Shown: piece after piece, positions 35,719 to 44,749 of the stretch
How the letters are laid out: each line of letters begins with the position of its first letter
How positions within the stretch are numbered: the first letter of the stretch is position 1
Origin: Mucilaginibacter sp. CSA2-8R
GTDB taxonomy: Bacteria; Bacteroidota; Bacteroidia; Sphingobacteriales; Sphingobacteriaceae
Direction of reading: 5' to 3'
Assembly: GCF_038806765.1 (NCBI RefSeq)
Contig: NZ_CP152389.1
Span: forward strand, 3,348,001 to 3,412,000
Length of the DNA: 64,000 nucleotides
Translations under genes and position numbers: made by a program
Notes under the pieces: generated by a model
What the model saw: the letters and a program-made list of their open reading frames with translations, nothing else
Databases searched by the model: none
Told to the model about the DNA's origin: nothing

Positions 35719-36173
35719 ATGATAAAGCAATATGTCTGTTATTTTCTGTATGGATTTATTGTCTTCTGGATGAATCTTTTCATCTGGGGATTTTCGTACG
35801 GCACTACAGATTTCAGGTTGTATATCACTTTCATTTTTTCGTTCCTGCTGTTCGTCGTGGCCTCAGCATGCGCACTTTATAATGTCAGAATTTCGGCCAT
35901 TTTAGGATGTATCGGTATTCTTGGTTCAACCCCGTTTGCAGGTTACTTAGTTTTTGATGAATTACGCGATGGCAAACCAATGTTTTTGGAGCATTTGTCA
36001 TCATCATCGGTTTATCATTGTCATTTGTATTGAGCTCTTTGATAACGGTAAGGGTGTTGAACCACAAGAAAGCTTTGCATACAGTTATCATTAATTGGCG
36101 TATAAAACTTGCGCTTACGCTGCTTCCTTTTTGTATAATTATGTGGTGGATAATTAGTATTTACAAGCCGTAG
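35719..36173 (+). pseudogene. Four-helix membrane protein gene with a one-base frameshift
   Basis: The frame from ATG 35719 encodes three membrane helices up to GKPMF, then drifts into LEHLSSSSVYHCHLY and stops at 36033. Adding one T to the five-T run at 35983-35987 makes the text continue FGAFVIIIGLSLSFVLSSLI, a further membrane helix, and then a final one (LALTLLPFCIIMWWIISIY) with a stop at 36171-36173, about 151 residues in all. The corrected protein looks complete, so the deletion is either recent or a sequencing error in a homopolymer. Function unknown. Confidence 0.65.
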
Positions 36174-36370
36174 TAATTAATTTTAATTGGTAAAAATGAA
36201 TTATCAGAAATAATTAGCACACAAACTTTAGAAGCAACAGAGTTACTAATTTAGTTTATCAGCCAATTTACCAGAGGGCACAGATACATCCAGCCTTGCA
36301 AAAATTATTACCGATCACCCTACTCATTCCTACGTAATTCTTAACTTGGCCATCACCAAACAAACCCATT

Positions 36371-38008
36371 ATGCAACGGCGTCATTTTATCCAGTTAGGG
36401 GCTTTAGGCTTAAGTTCGGTTATCAGCAGCAGGCTTACGTTTGCGGCAGCACCGGGCGAACGTATCATTAATCAACCTGATATGGCCTGGGCCTTACTAA
36501 ATAACCAGTGGGTAAAACTGACTGGCACGGGGCAACAAGGCTTTACTTACCTGGATACCCGGGTATGGATTAAGCCGGATGGTAACGCACAGTCGGTGTA
36601 TATTAATTCGCCGCAGAGCGCGTTGCAGGCGGTTAAACTGGGCTGGAAGTATGATACCACCCGTTATCATCAATCACTGGGCGACCATTGGGAACGCAGC
36701 TACGGCGACCTATCCTGGAAAGCCCCCACTGCCGGCATACGTTACCCTTGGTACATTTTACTACACGACGGTGCCAATACGGCTTGTTTTGGAGTAAAAA
36801 CCGGACCGGCTACGCTGTGCTGGTGGGAAGCTGATGGCAACAGCCTTAGCCTGGTGATGGACACGCAATCGGGCGGGATGCCGGTAAAGCTGGGGCAACG
36901 TGAGCTGCACGCGGCCAGCATTGTTACCTACCAAAACAAACCCGGCGAAAACGCTTATGCCGCGCTCACCAGTTTTTGCAAGGTGATGTGCCCTAAGCCG
37001 CGGTTACCCAAACAACCGGTGTATGGCATTAACGACTGGTATTTTGCCTACGGCAACAACTCCGAAAAAACCATCCGCGAGCAAACGGCCGTCATGGCAT
37101 CGTTCGTAACGTCAACCACTAACCGGCCGTTTTCGGTGATTGATGATGGCTGGGAACAGGCCGACGATTTTTCGATCTCGAATGCCAAGTTTCCGGACAT
37201 GCACCAGATGGCCGAAACTATTAAAAGTTTGGGCATGCGCCCCGGCTTATGGACCCGGCCACTCATTGCCCGGCTGGACGACCCGGCCCATTACCTGGCC
37301 CCCCGCATACTTGGCCGCAATAACGCTAAAGACCCCATATTAGACCCTACCGTGCCGGAAACGCTCGAACGCATCCGTAAAAACCTGAAGCTGTACCGCA
37401 ACTGGGGCTATGAAATGGTTAAACATGATTACAGCAGCCTGGATATTTTTGGACGCTGGGGCATGCAAATGCAAAATGGCTTTACCCAACCCGGCTGGCA
37501 CTTTTACGACCAAACCCGCACCAACGCCGAAATTACTGCTGACCTGTACCACACCATTCGCGAAGCCGCCGGCGATATGTACCTGATTGGCTGCAATACA
37601 TTGAGCCACTTGTCGGCCGGGGTGTTTGAATTGAACCGGATAGGCGATGACACCAGCGGCAAAGAATGGCCGCGCACCAAAAAAATGGGAGTAAATACTT
37701 TGGGCTTTAGGCTGCCCCAACACAACACTTTTTATGCAGCCGACGGCGACTGCGTAGGCCTGACCAAAGACATCCCCTGGGAAAAAAACAAGCAATGGCT
37801 GCAGTTACTGGCCGAAAGCGGATCGCCGCTTTTCATATCGGCAGATACCAGCTCGCTTACAGCCGAAAAGAAAGCAGCCATCAAAACTGCCTTTGCACAA
37901 GCAGCGAAAATACAGCCCACCGGCGAACCACTGGACTGGATGACCAACCCCTTCCCTACACAATGGAAACTGAACCATCGCACCGTAACTTTTAATTGGG
38001 ATAAATAG
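36371..38008 (+). CDS. Secreted alpha-galactosidase-like glycoside hydrolase (GH27/GH36 clan)
   Basis: 545 residues. The N-terminus MQRRHFIQLGALGLSS looks like a twin-arginine (Tat) signal. An N-terminal beta domain (about 35-205) precedes a TIM barrel from about 215: YGINDWYFAYGNN, SVIDDGWEQADDF, MRPGLWTRPLIA, then MVKHDYSS with the likely nucleophile D353 and LNRIGDDTSG with the likely acid/base at D426 or D427. This spacing is that of clan GH-D alpha-galactosidases. The short C-terminal beta domain ends TFNWDK. It would release terminal alpha-galactosyl or related residues. A small unknown gene follows 47 bases downstream. Confidence 0.8.
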   Translation: MQRRHFIQLGALGLSSVISSRLTFAAAPGERIINQPDMAWALLNNQWVKLTGTGQQGFTYLDTRVWIKPDGNAQSVYINSPQSALQAVKLGWKYDTTRYHQSLGDHWERSYGDLSWKAPTAGIRYPWYILLHDGANTACFGVKTGPATLCWWEADGNSLSLVMDTQSGGMPVKLGQRELHAASIVTYQNKPGENAYAALTSFCKVMCPKPRLPKQPVYGINDWYFAYGNNSEKTIREQTAVMASFVTSTTNRPFSVIDDGWEQADDFSISNAKFPDMHQMAETIKSLGMRPGLWTRPLIARLDDPAHYLAPRILGRNNAKDPILDPTVPETLERIRKNLKLYRNWGYEMVKHDYSSLDIFGRWGMQMQNGFTQPGWHFYDQTRTNAEITADLYHTIREAAGDMYLIGCNTLSHLSAGVFELNRIGDDTSGKEWPRTKKMGVNTLGFRLPQHNTFYAADGDCVGLTKDIPWEKNKQWLQLLAESGSPLFISADTSSLTAEKKAAIKTAFAQAAKIQPTGEPLDWMTNPFPTQWKLNHRTVTFNWDK

Positions 38009-38055
38009 CCCAATTTAAAAGATGAACAATTTTAGTTTTGAGTTGTCGACCTTAA

Positions 38056-38277
38056 ATGAGTTCGGCATTTGTTAAAGAAGAAGATTACCAGCCCTTAAAA
38101 GAGGTAGCCCCTAACATGGCCTCGCTGCTTATTTACTTAAAGCGCGAAAATTGTTACCCGGTGTACGAATTGCACACCCGTTTTAGCCAGAAGCACGAAT
38201 TGGAAGTACACGAAATGAGCGACGGTCTGGGCTATGCTATTAACCAAGACCAGCAATGGCAGGTTGTACTGGATTGA
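38056..38277 (+). CDS. Small cytosolic protein of unknown function
   Basis: 73 residues starting MSSAFVKEEDYQPLKEVAP, without signal peptide or membrane helix. The sequence has a mixed alpha/beta look (MASLLIYLKRENCYPVYELH, then GYAINQDQQWQVVLD). I do not recognise a family. It follows the alpha-galactosidase-like gene by 47 bases and may share its transcript. Codon use resembles that of its neighbours, which supports a real gene. Confidence 0.5.
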   Translation: MSSAFVKEEDYQPLKEVAPNMASLLIYLKRENCYPVYELHTRFSQKHELEVHEMSDGLGYAINQDQQWQVVLD

Positions 38278-38516
38278 GGGGTGTTTAGTTTACGGCCCGG
38301 CAAATTTTCAGCATCTGCATTTCGCCTGGTAGATGCTAAGTCAGCTATTATTGCCTCACCAAGTGTAAAATAATGTAACGGGCGAGCTGACCGACATCAG
38401 CACTACGAGCATTGCTTTAATTACATATAAAAACGCGAAGTTTATACTTTAGATTGCAACACAACGCTACTCAACTTGATGCACAAGCCTGTGCATTTAC
38501 TGTAACCTACTCTTCC

Positions 38517-38972
38517 TTACATCACCTTTTTAAACGAGGCGATTAATCCGGTTTTATCGTAGATGAGCAGGTTGCCTTTTTTGTCTACCTTATAAATTTC
38601 GTTAGGTTCGTTAACATTAATATAAATACCTTTGCTCTTCTTCAGTTCTACGGCCGACTCGGGATTGATTTCGGGCATATCGCTCACTTGTAATTTTTTA
38701 CCGGCAAAGGCAATGGGCTGTATAAACACCTTGCCATTATAGCTGATAATCTCGTAGGCTATTTGCTGGCCCTGCTCAGTTTTCAGGCCTTCATCATACC
38801 AAACACCCAGCAAATGCCCTGTTACCCCTGCGGGGGCTGTAGGGTGTGCCAAGGGTTTTATGGTGTCGGTAGGTTTGGCAGCAACGCTGTCGGCTTTAGG
38901 TTTTTCTTTAGACTGACAGGCGGTAAACGCCATACCTACGGCAATGGCCAAGTTTGCGAGTTGTTTTCTCAT
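38517..38972 (-). CDS. Small lipoprotein of unknown function
   Basis: 151 residues. The signal MRKQLANLAIAVGMAFTAC ends in a lipobox-like FTAC with Cys at 19, followed by a Lys/Pro-rich linker (QSKEKPKADSVAAKPTD). The folded part (about 50-151) is beta-rich: GHLLGVWYDEG, YEIISYNGKVFIQPIAF, GNLLIYDKTGLIASFKKVM, compatible with a lipocalin-like small barrel, but I would not assign it. No Asp follows the lipidated Cys, so outer-membrane placement is likely. Single-gene unit. Confidence 0.6.
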   Translation of the reverse strand: MRKQLANLAIAVGMAFTACQSKEKPKADSVAAKPTDTIKPLAHPTAPAGVTGHLLGVWYDEGLKTEQGQQIAYEIISYNGKVFIQPIAFAGKKLQVSDMPEINPESAVELKKSKGIYINVNEPNEIYKVDKKGNLLIYDKTGLIASFKKVM

Positions 38973-39116
38973 TTATAACGCAAATATAGTTGATGCCATT
39001 TAAAAGCCGGCAGTATATCTCCATTTACACTCCTATAAGTGCTATATAACATATTTCAAACCAAATAAATAAATGTTTGTAAATAGGATGACCAATCACC
39101 TCCTAAATACATCATC

Positions 39117-40451
39117 TTGAATACTGATACGCTAAAAAAAGAACCCGCCAAAAAGGGAAATCTTTTGAATAATTTGTTGCTCATTTTTTTTCTTGCGCTT
39201 TTTTTGTGCGCCGAAGGCTGGTTCGCCTACCGCCTGCATACGCTTTCCGGTCAGCAGGAGCAGTTAAAAAAAGACTATTCTGACGCCAACAACATCACCC
39301 TGGGTTTATTTTCGATAGAGGAGTGGCACGATGAAATTGCAGGCATCCTTAACCACCAGGTTAAGCATTTTACCTTTACGGCCAAACAAAAAAGGCAGCT
39401 GCAAAAAGAGGTGGAGGATATTATAATTACCCTCATTAACAAAGCCGAGGCCATGATAACGCAGCCCAAAAAGAAAAGCATCGGCGGTAAACTCACCAAG
39501 TTTGCAGTAAAAACCTTTGTTAAAACCGACAAGATTAAAGCGCAGGTGCCTGCCTTTGCCCGCAAAATTATTGCCCAGGTAGATAACCCGGCCAATAAAA
39601 ACCAGCTGAGCAAAATGGCCATGAGCAAAGTGAATCACCTGGAGCACACGCCCTACCTGGACAGCACCATTAAGGCCAACCATAAAATTACCGATCCTAT
39701 TTATAAAAGATATGCCGTAAACGACCGCGATGCCCTTAACCAGAAGCTCAACCGCTCGCTGGAGCAAATCCGGGTTACTATGTACAAATACTCTACTTAC
39801 ATGTTAGGCTGCGTGGTGGTGGTTTTACTGCTGTGGTGGTTATTGCGCAAGCGCACCGAGCTGCATGTAACGCTGTTCATCATGTCTCTACTGTTTGCAT
39901 TCATTTTGCTGGCAGTTGGCTTAACCGCCTCCATGATTGAGGTAGACGCCCGCATTAAATCATTGGATTTTATGCTGTTGGGCCAGCACGTAGTTTTTAA
40001 AGACCAGGTGCTGTTTTTTCAGAGCAAGAGCATAATGGATGTGGTACACGTGCTGATTAGTCAACCCAAAATAGACTCAATACTGGTAGGTGTGTTGATT
40101 ATGGTTTTCAGTATCCTCTTCCCTATCATCAAGCTATCATCAACGGGTATACATCTACTCAGCAAAAAAAACATAGCCGAAAGCAAGTTCATCAAATACT
40201 TTGCATTCCAGTCGGGCAAGTGGAGTATGGCCGATGTGATTGTGATTGCCATTTTAATGACCTACATTGGCCTTAACGGACTGTTAGAAAGCCAATTGGC
40301 ACTGTTTAATATTAAAAGTGATGCTTTAACCATCATCACCACCAACAATACAGCACTGCAACCCGGCTATATCATTTTTATCTGTTTTGTGCTGTACGGA
40401 CTTATTCTATCTACCATTTTAAAGTTTATTACTCCGCACGATACACATTAA
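39117..40451 (+). CDS. PqiA-like (paraquat-inducible protein A domain) membrane protein, first paralogue
   Basis: 444 residues. One N-terminal helix (about 16-36), a long hydrophilic, Lys-rich domain (about 40-220) and then four or more helices. The C-terminal part has the PqiA-type sequence FQSGKWSMADVIVIAILMTYIGLNG followed by QPGYIIF. In PqiA/YebS the corresponding domains work with MCE proteins in lipid transport between membranes; no MCE gene is present here. The reading begins at TTG 39117, because no ATG is available at the N-terminus. The next gene, 49 bases on, is a clear paralogue over the whole length, so the pair arose by tandem duplication. Confidence 0.65.
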   Translation: MNTDTLKKEPAKKGNLLNNLLLIFFLALFLCAEGWFAYRLHTLSGQQEQLKKDYSDANNITLGLFSIEEWHDEIAGILNHQVKHFTFTAKQKRQLQKEVEDIIITLINKAEAMITQPKKKSIGGKLTKFAVKTFVKTDKIKAQVPAFARKIIAQVDNPANKNQLSKMAMSKVNHLEHTPYLDSTIKANHKITDPIYKRYAVNDRDALNQKLNRSLEQIRVTMYKYSTYMLGCVVVVLLLWWLLRKRTELHVTLFIMSLLFAFILLAVGLTASMIEVDARIKSLDFMLLGQHVVFKDQVLFFQSKSIMDVVHVLISQPKIDSILVGVLIMVFSILFPIIKLSSTGIHLLSKKNIAESKFIKYFAFQSGKWSMADVIVIAILMTYIGLNGLLESQLALFNIKSDALTIITTNNTALQPGYIIFICFVLYGLILSTILKFITPHDTH

Positions 40452-40500
40452 GTTACGCATCAGCATTTAAGATTATCCTAATCCACTCAATCAAACAATC

Positions 40501-41841
40501 GTGACCGACCATACCTCTTATAACACCCCATCAGCCGCTGGTAAAGGCAACATCATTTTGATGATTGTGCTTAGTGCGCTGCTTTGCATTGAAGGCTACT
40601 GCGGCTACCACCTCAGTGAGCTGTCTTTACAACAAGAACGGCTAAAAGAAGATTACAGCACCATTAATAATATCACGTTCGGCATATTCTCTATTGACCA
40701 GTGGCGCGAAAAGATTATGAACGTAGTGAACGGCCGGGTAGAAGATTTTAAACTGACCCGCCAGCAACGTAAGTCCATGCAAACCCAGGTTGAAAACCAA
40801 TTGCATGCCTTGGTAGCCAAAACAGCTGCCACCATGAACAAGCCACAAAAAAGCCTGATGGGTAAGCTTAAAAAACTGGCTTTTAACGCCGTGGTTGACG
40901 TAGATGATATACAGGCGCAGGTACCCACTTTTGCCCGCACTATTATTACCAAAGTAAACAGCCCTGCCAGTACACGCCGGCTCAAAAATATTGCCACCAG
41001 CAAACTCGACCAGTTAGAGCGCCAAACTTACGACAGTACGGGCGAGGTGCATGCCGTGCTGGTGACCAAAATATACCGTAAATACCAGGTAAAAAGCACA
41101 ACCGAACTTAACCAAAAGCTTACCCGGCAACTGGAAGATATCCGTACAGTGACTTATAATTACGCCTATATTATGTTTGGGTGCGTGGTTGTGGCCATTT
41201 TATTATGGTGGTTTTTGCGCAGCCAGGTACACTTACAAACTGTATTATTTATTCTGTCGCTGCTGATTGCCTTTGTGCTTTTGGCGGTAGGCGTAACGGC
41301 ATCGCTTATTGAGGTTGATGCCCGCATTGGCTCCATGAGCTTTGCCTTATTGGGCGAAAAGCTGGGTTTTGAAAACCAAGTGCTGTTTTACCAGAACAAA
41401 AGCCTGCTCGAAGTTATACAGGTACTGGTGGCCCAACCTAAACCGGATGCAGTACTGGTAGGCGTATTGCTGTTTGTGTTTGTGATTGTACTACCTATCC
41501 TGATACTAGTAGCCACCGGCATACATGTACTGGCCGGCGACCGGCTGGCCGAAAATAAAGTATTGAAATACCTGGCCTTCGAATCGGGTAAATGGAATAT
41601 GGCCGACGTGATGGTAGTTGGTATCGGGATGACCTACATCGGCCTCAACGGTATCCTTAAAAGCCAGCTTAGCAACCTTAACATTCACAACGAGGTGCTC
41701 ACTACCGTAACCACCAACGACTCATCATTGCAACCCGGCTTTTTAATTTTTGTGGCCTATGTGGTTTACGAAATTGTACTCATCAGGATGTTTAAGCATA
41801 TTACCTCACTTAAACAGCAAAACTTGGCCCTTGCGCAATAA
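40501..41841 (+). CDS. PqiA-like membrane protein, second paralogue
   Basis: 446 residues, starting with GTG. It matches its upstream neighbour segment by segment: DYSTINNITFGIFSIDQWREKI against DYSDANNITLGLFSIEEWHDEI, QAQVPTFARTII against QAQVPAFARKII, and the PqiA-like GKWNMADVMVVGIGMTYIGLNG. The large soluble part between the first and second helices should lie in the periplasm, followed by a four-helix bundle. The two products may form a heteromer. A strong terminator at 41856 ends the two-gene unit. Confidence 0.65.
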   Translation: MTDHTSYNTPSAAGKGNIILMIVLSALLCIEGYCGYHLSELSLQQERLKEDYSTINNITFGIFSIDQWREKIMNVVNGRVEDFKLTRQQRKSMQTQVENQLHALVAKTAATMNKPQKSLMGKLKKLAFNAVVDVDDIQAQVPTFARTIITKVNSPASTRRLKNIATSKLDQLERQTYDSTGEVHAVLVTKIYRKYQVKSTTELNQKLTRQLEDIRTVTYNYAYIMFGCVVVAILLWWFLRSQVHLQTVLFILSLLIAFVLLAVGVTASLIEVDARIGSMSFALLGEKLGFENQVLFYQNKSLLEVIQVLVAQPKPDAVLVGVLLFVFVIVLPILILVATGIHVLAGDRLAENKVLKYLAFESGKWNMADVMVVGIGMTYIGLNGILKSQLSNLNIHNEVLTTVTTNDSSLQPGFLIFVAYVVYEIVLIRMFKHITSLKQQNLALAQ

Positions 41842-41855
41842 ACACAGGTAGATTA

Positions 41856-41888
41856 AACCGCCGGACTGCAAATCCGGCGGTTCAATTA
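41856..41888 (+). terminator. Terminator of the PqiA-like pair
   Basis: AACCGCCGGA (41856-41865) pairs perfectly with TCCGGCGGTT (41873-41882) across a seven-base loop and is followed by CAATTATTT. It may work in both directions, since the minus-strand operon ending at 41932 converges on it. Confidence 0.8.
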
Positions 41889-41931
41889 TTTACAGCAATT
41901 CGCAATGATAACTGTATGCAGCCTTGTTCTA

Positions 41932-42198
41932 TTAAACAGCATCGGGCAGTAGTTTTACCGGGTCAATATTGTACTCCAGTTTCCAGCGGTTTACTACCGG
42001 TTCTTCTAATGGCAACTGGCGGTATTCATCTGGTGCCATAATGGGCACACCGTAAATAATGGGGTAATTGCGGCGGCAGGTGGTGCAGCGCAGCAGTCCC
42101 TCAATCACGTTGTAGTCAAGGTCTTGTGCGAGTATTTGTAATTGCAGGTCCTGCTTATCAAACGGGCAGCACAGTTTAGCAATGGTACTTAGTTTCAT
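41932..42198 (-). CDS. Trm112-like zinc-ribbon protein
   Basis: 88 residues. The cysteine layout (LCCPFDKQDL near the N-terminus, then LLRCTTCRRNYPIIYGVPIM) is that of the Trm112/YcaR family; the YPIIxGVPxM close is especially typical. By family knowledge Trm112 proteins bind zinc and stabilise SAM-dependent methyltransferases. The first gene of this same TPP-controlled operon is a methyltransferase, so a partnership is plausible. The start codon overlaps the stop of the ThiE-like gene (ATGA at 42198-42195), and this is the last gene of the unit. Confidence 0.82.
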   Translation of the reverse strand: MKLSTIAKLCCPFDKQDLQLQILAQDLDYNVIEGLLRCTTCRRNYPIIYGVPIMAPDEYRQLPLEEPVVNRWKLEYNIDPVKLLPDAV

Positions 42199-42854
42199 GA
42201 TTTTGAAATATTTTCTGTTAAAGCGTTATGATATAATTTAACTTTTGACAAAGGGTCGTCGGCACTCATAATTCCGGAAATAACGGCCACCCCGTCGAAA
42301 GGAGTTTGCTGGCGAAGCATAGTCATGTTGGCCGGTGTAATGCCGCCCGATACAAACAAGGGCAAACCGGTCATGCTTTTAGCCTGCCGTACGGTTGCCG
42401 GCATCACGATATCGCAACTACCCGCTGATGGCGACGGAAACATAGCGCAAAACGATACATAATCCAACAGGTTCTCATCAGCCCATCGCACTACATCCAG
42501 GTTGCCCTGGCAGGTAATCCCGGCTATAAAAAGCTTATCAATTTTTTGCTTGATGAGTGCATAATCGGCCGGGATAGCATCAAAATGAATACCGTCGAGA
42601 TAAGGCGACTGCAATAGCAACTCCCAATCGTTATCAATCAGCAAAGGCACGTTATGCTGGCGGCAAAGCTGGCCAACGGCCTCAATGCACTGCAGCTTAT
42701 CATCACCGGGTGTCCAGTTGTTCCACAACTGCACAGCTTCGAGTTTGCCCTGCAGGGCAGATGCCAGTTTGGATAGCAGCACTGCCCTATTCATGGCCGG
42801 ATCAATCACCAGGTAAACGCCGCCGGTTATTTTTTTATGATTTTTTACTTCCAT
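42195..42854 (-). CDS. Divergent ThiE-like (thiamin phosphate synthase fold) protein
   Basis: 219 residues forming a TIM barrel of the ThiE/TenI type: GVYLVIDPAMNRA at the first strand, VPLLIDNDWELLL, DGIHFDAIPADY, AGITCQGNLD, DYVSFCAMFPSPSAG, GLPLFVSGGITPANM and GVAVISGIMSADDP. In true ThiE the seventh-loop motif is usually of the form FGPxxPTxTK and binds the pyrimidine diphosphate; here it is CAMFPSPSAG, without the Lys. The enzyme may therefore use another substrate or be a TenI-like isomerase. The gene overlaps both neighbours (10 bases upstream, 4 downstream) in an operon behind a TPP riboswitch. Confidence 0.78.
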   Translation of the reverse strand: MEVKNHKKITGGVYLVIDPAMNRAVLLSKLASALQGKLEAVQLWNNWTPGDDKLQCIEAVGQLCRQHNVPLLIDNDWELLLQSPYLDGIHFDAIPADYALIKQKIDKLFIAGITCQGNLDVVRWADENLLDYVSFCAMFPSPSAGSCDIVMPATVRQAKSMTGLPLFVSGGITPANMTMLRQQTPFDGVAVISGIMSADDPLSKVKLYHNALTENISKS

Positions 42855-43891
42855 CCCTGTTGGTAAGCTTTAAAAAATGCGGCCCAGTAAGGGTCTTTTT
42901 CGTAATAAGGCAGTGGTTGCGCTACGTTTTCATTATCAATCAGATGGCGGCCTTGCCCCTGCGGGATGAACTCACCTATGACGGTTGCCTTAATTTGCTT
43001 TGAGCGAAGCGCAGCCAAAACTATATGTTCGGCTCCGGGCTTTACCGCCATCACCATGGCCCCGGCACCAATGCAAAAGCGTGGGTCGATATCAAATAGT
43101 TGGGTTATTTGTTGCTGAGCATGCCCGATGGGCAACAACTCGTTGTAAACATTTACCCCCAGGCCCGATGCAGTTGCCATTTCGTACACGGCACCCAGCA
43201 CGCCGCCTTCAGTTACGTCGTGCATAGCCGTCAGGTGCCCAGTTGCTGCGGCGGTCAGGGCGTCGGGTAACGAAGAGGTTTGCTCAAACAGCGAGCAGCA
43301 ATCCTCATATACCTCTTTTCCCAATTTTTGCTTTACCGTTTCCGGAAAACTCATGGCCAGTATAGCTGCGGATGACAGGGCGCACTCTTTGGTAACAATA
43401 ATGAGGTCGCCGGGTTGTGCCTTACTGCTGAGCAGGATGTTGTTTAAAGGTGCGGTTAGCAGCATAGTGCCGCCACCGGCAATGGTGGAGTTTTGCCCCT
43501 CAATACTGCCGGTATGCCCGCCGGTAATGGCCACGCCAATGGCTTTGCAATAGCGATGCACATGCTCCCAGTAAACTACAAAATCCTGCTGGGTAAGTGT
43601 GGGCGGCAAATTGAGCACCATTTGGGCATACATGGGCGAAAAGCCGGTGGTGGCCATATCATTAGCCATTAAGTGCACTGACAACCAGGCCGACTCGGCC
43701 AGCCCGAGCGACGGGATAATCGAGAGCGGGTCACTGGTGAGAGCCAGCCCCATCCCATGGCCTATGTCAACCACCGACACATCTACCCCAAAACCTGGTC
43801 CCTGGCTTACCTCCGGCCGGGTAAAACCCAATCGTGGCAAAATCAATTCATCAAAACCTCCGCCCGATATTTTTCCGGAAAATTGAGACAT
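42845..43891 (-). CDS. AIR synthase (PurM/ThiL/HypE/SelD) superfamily protein
   Basis: 348 residues with the two-domain PurM-like fold. The N-terminal domain has GGFDELILPRLG, DIGHGMGLALTSDPLSIIP, HLMANDMATTGFSP (the conserved metal/nucleotide-binding Asp region) and GGHTGSIEGQNSTIAGGGTML. The C-terminal domain has MHDVTEGGVLGAVYEMA and CIGAGAMVMAV. Members use ATP to activate a substrate: ThiL phosphorylates thiamin phosphate and HypE dehydrates a thiocarboxamide. Together with the ThiE-like gene and the TPP riboswitch, a ThiL-like kinase role is attractive, but the motifs look closer to HypE, and no hydrogenase genes are near. Substrate undecided. Confidence 0.8.
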   Translation of the reverse strand: MSQFSGKISGGGFDELILPRLGFTRPEVSQGPGFGVDVSVVDIGHGMGLALTSDPLSIIPSLGLAESAWLSVHLMANDMATTGFSPMYAQMVLNLPPTLTQQDFVVYWEHVHRYCKAIGVAITGGHTGSIEGQNSTIAGGGTMLLTAPLNNILLSSKAQPGDLIIVTKECALSSAAILAMSFPETVKQKLGKEVYEDCCSLFEQTSSLPDALTAAATGHLTAMHDVTEGGVLGAVYEMATASGLGVNVYNELLPIGHAQQQITQLFDIDPRFCIGAGAMVMAVKPGAEHIVLAALRSKQIKATVIGEFIPQGQGRHLIDNENVAQPLPYYEKDPYWAAFFKAYQQGWK

Positions 43892-43905
43892 ATTATATTT
43901 GATGA

Positions 43906-44625
43906 TTAATCCAGAAACTTAACATACAGACCAAAAAAGTCGCCCACGGGCACGCTCCATTGCTGCACCGGGAACCACTCGGGCAAGCCGGTACAGGTCC
44001 ACTCCAGGCTGTAATTGCGTCCCGTTAAAGCCTCATCAATTTTTTGAATGAGCATGGCAGGCGTGTAAAAGGTAGCCGTTACATAAAACGGGTTTTTACC
44101 AAACATTTGCTGCACCCGGCGGCGCAATACCTTGGGCGAATTGCGGTTCATCATCCCGAAGGCAATACCGTGTTTACCTACCCGCGCCGCCTCGCGGATT
44201 ACCTGGACGGGGTCGCGGTAATACTCAAAAGTGGTGATGAAAGCCACGGCATCAAACGTGTGGTTTTTAAAAGGCATGTAATGCGAGTCGGCATTCACCA
44301 AATCGCCTTTAAACAGGTGCACAGCCTGGCCCAGCATAAACGGCGATAAATCGCCGCCGGTAGCCTCGATGCCTATTTCGTGCCACCAGCGGGTAAAGCG
44401 GGTAGTGCCGCAGCCAAACTCCAAGAGTTCTTTTACCCGCGGGTCTTTTTTAAGCAGCTGCCCCATAACCTTTTTTTGCCATACTTCGGCGCGTTTGTAA
44501 CGGCCCTCGTACCATTGCTCGTAAGTGTCGGTGTGTTCGCGGTTAAAGAACCACTCTTTGCGCCCCTGCCAGTTGGTCAGGCTTTTGGTCATGACTCCAA
44601 AATCTCCTTTTTGCTTCAGTTCCAT
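43906..44625 (-). CDS. Class I SAM-dependent methyltransferase in a TPP-controlled operon
   Basis: 239 residues from the ATG at 44625; the frame is open for 14 more codons but that would enter the terminator of the riboswitch, and another start at MTKSLTNW (44592) is possible. The Rossmann fold is evident: LLEFGCGTTRFTRWW (motif I, about 68-80), ATGGDLSPFML (motif II, with the acidic residue binding the ribose), FDAVAFITTFEYYRDP (motif IV) and GKHGIAFGMMNRNS. It is the first gene of the unit and may be stabilised by the Trm112-like product of the last gene. The methylated substrate is unknown; riboswitch control points to thiamin or its precursors. Confidence 0.82.
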   Translation of the reverse strand: MELKQKGDFGVMTKSLTNWQGRKEWFFNREHTDTYEQWYEGRYKRAEVWQKKVMGQLLKKDPRVKELLEFGCGTTRFTRWWHEIGIEATGGDLSPFMLGQAVHLFKGDLVNADSHYMPFKNHTFDAVAFITTFEYYRDPVQVIREAARVGKHGIAFGMMNRNSPKVLRRRVQQMFGKNPFYVTATFYTPAMLIQKIDEALTGRNYSLEWTCTGLPEWFPVQQWSVPVGDFFGLYVKFLD

Positions 44626-44640
44626 GGTTAAAATAGCTGT

Positions 44641-44698
44641 AAAAAGTAAAAGCCTTGCTACCGGCACCGCATCAACACGGCAACGGAAACAAGGCTTT
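44641..44698 (-). terminator. Terminator of the TPP riboswitch expression platform
   Basis: On the minus strand AAAGCCTTG (44698-44690) pairs with CAAGGCTTT (44656-44648), enclosing a GC-rich inner region, and is followed by ACTTTTT. It sits between the aptamer and the methyltransferase gene, where TPP binding would let it form and stop transcription. Confidence 0.8.
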
Positions 44699-44749
44699 AT
44701 CTATAGGAACCAGCAGCCGCAAGGCCACCGCAAAGCTTAGATATTATGC

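Noticed and set aside
38313..38340. AGCATCT/AGATGCT inverted repeat after the small gene at 38056
   Set aside because: The stem is short, the loop is long and no T-tract follows, so a terminator is not supported.
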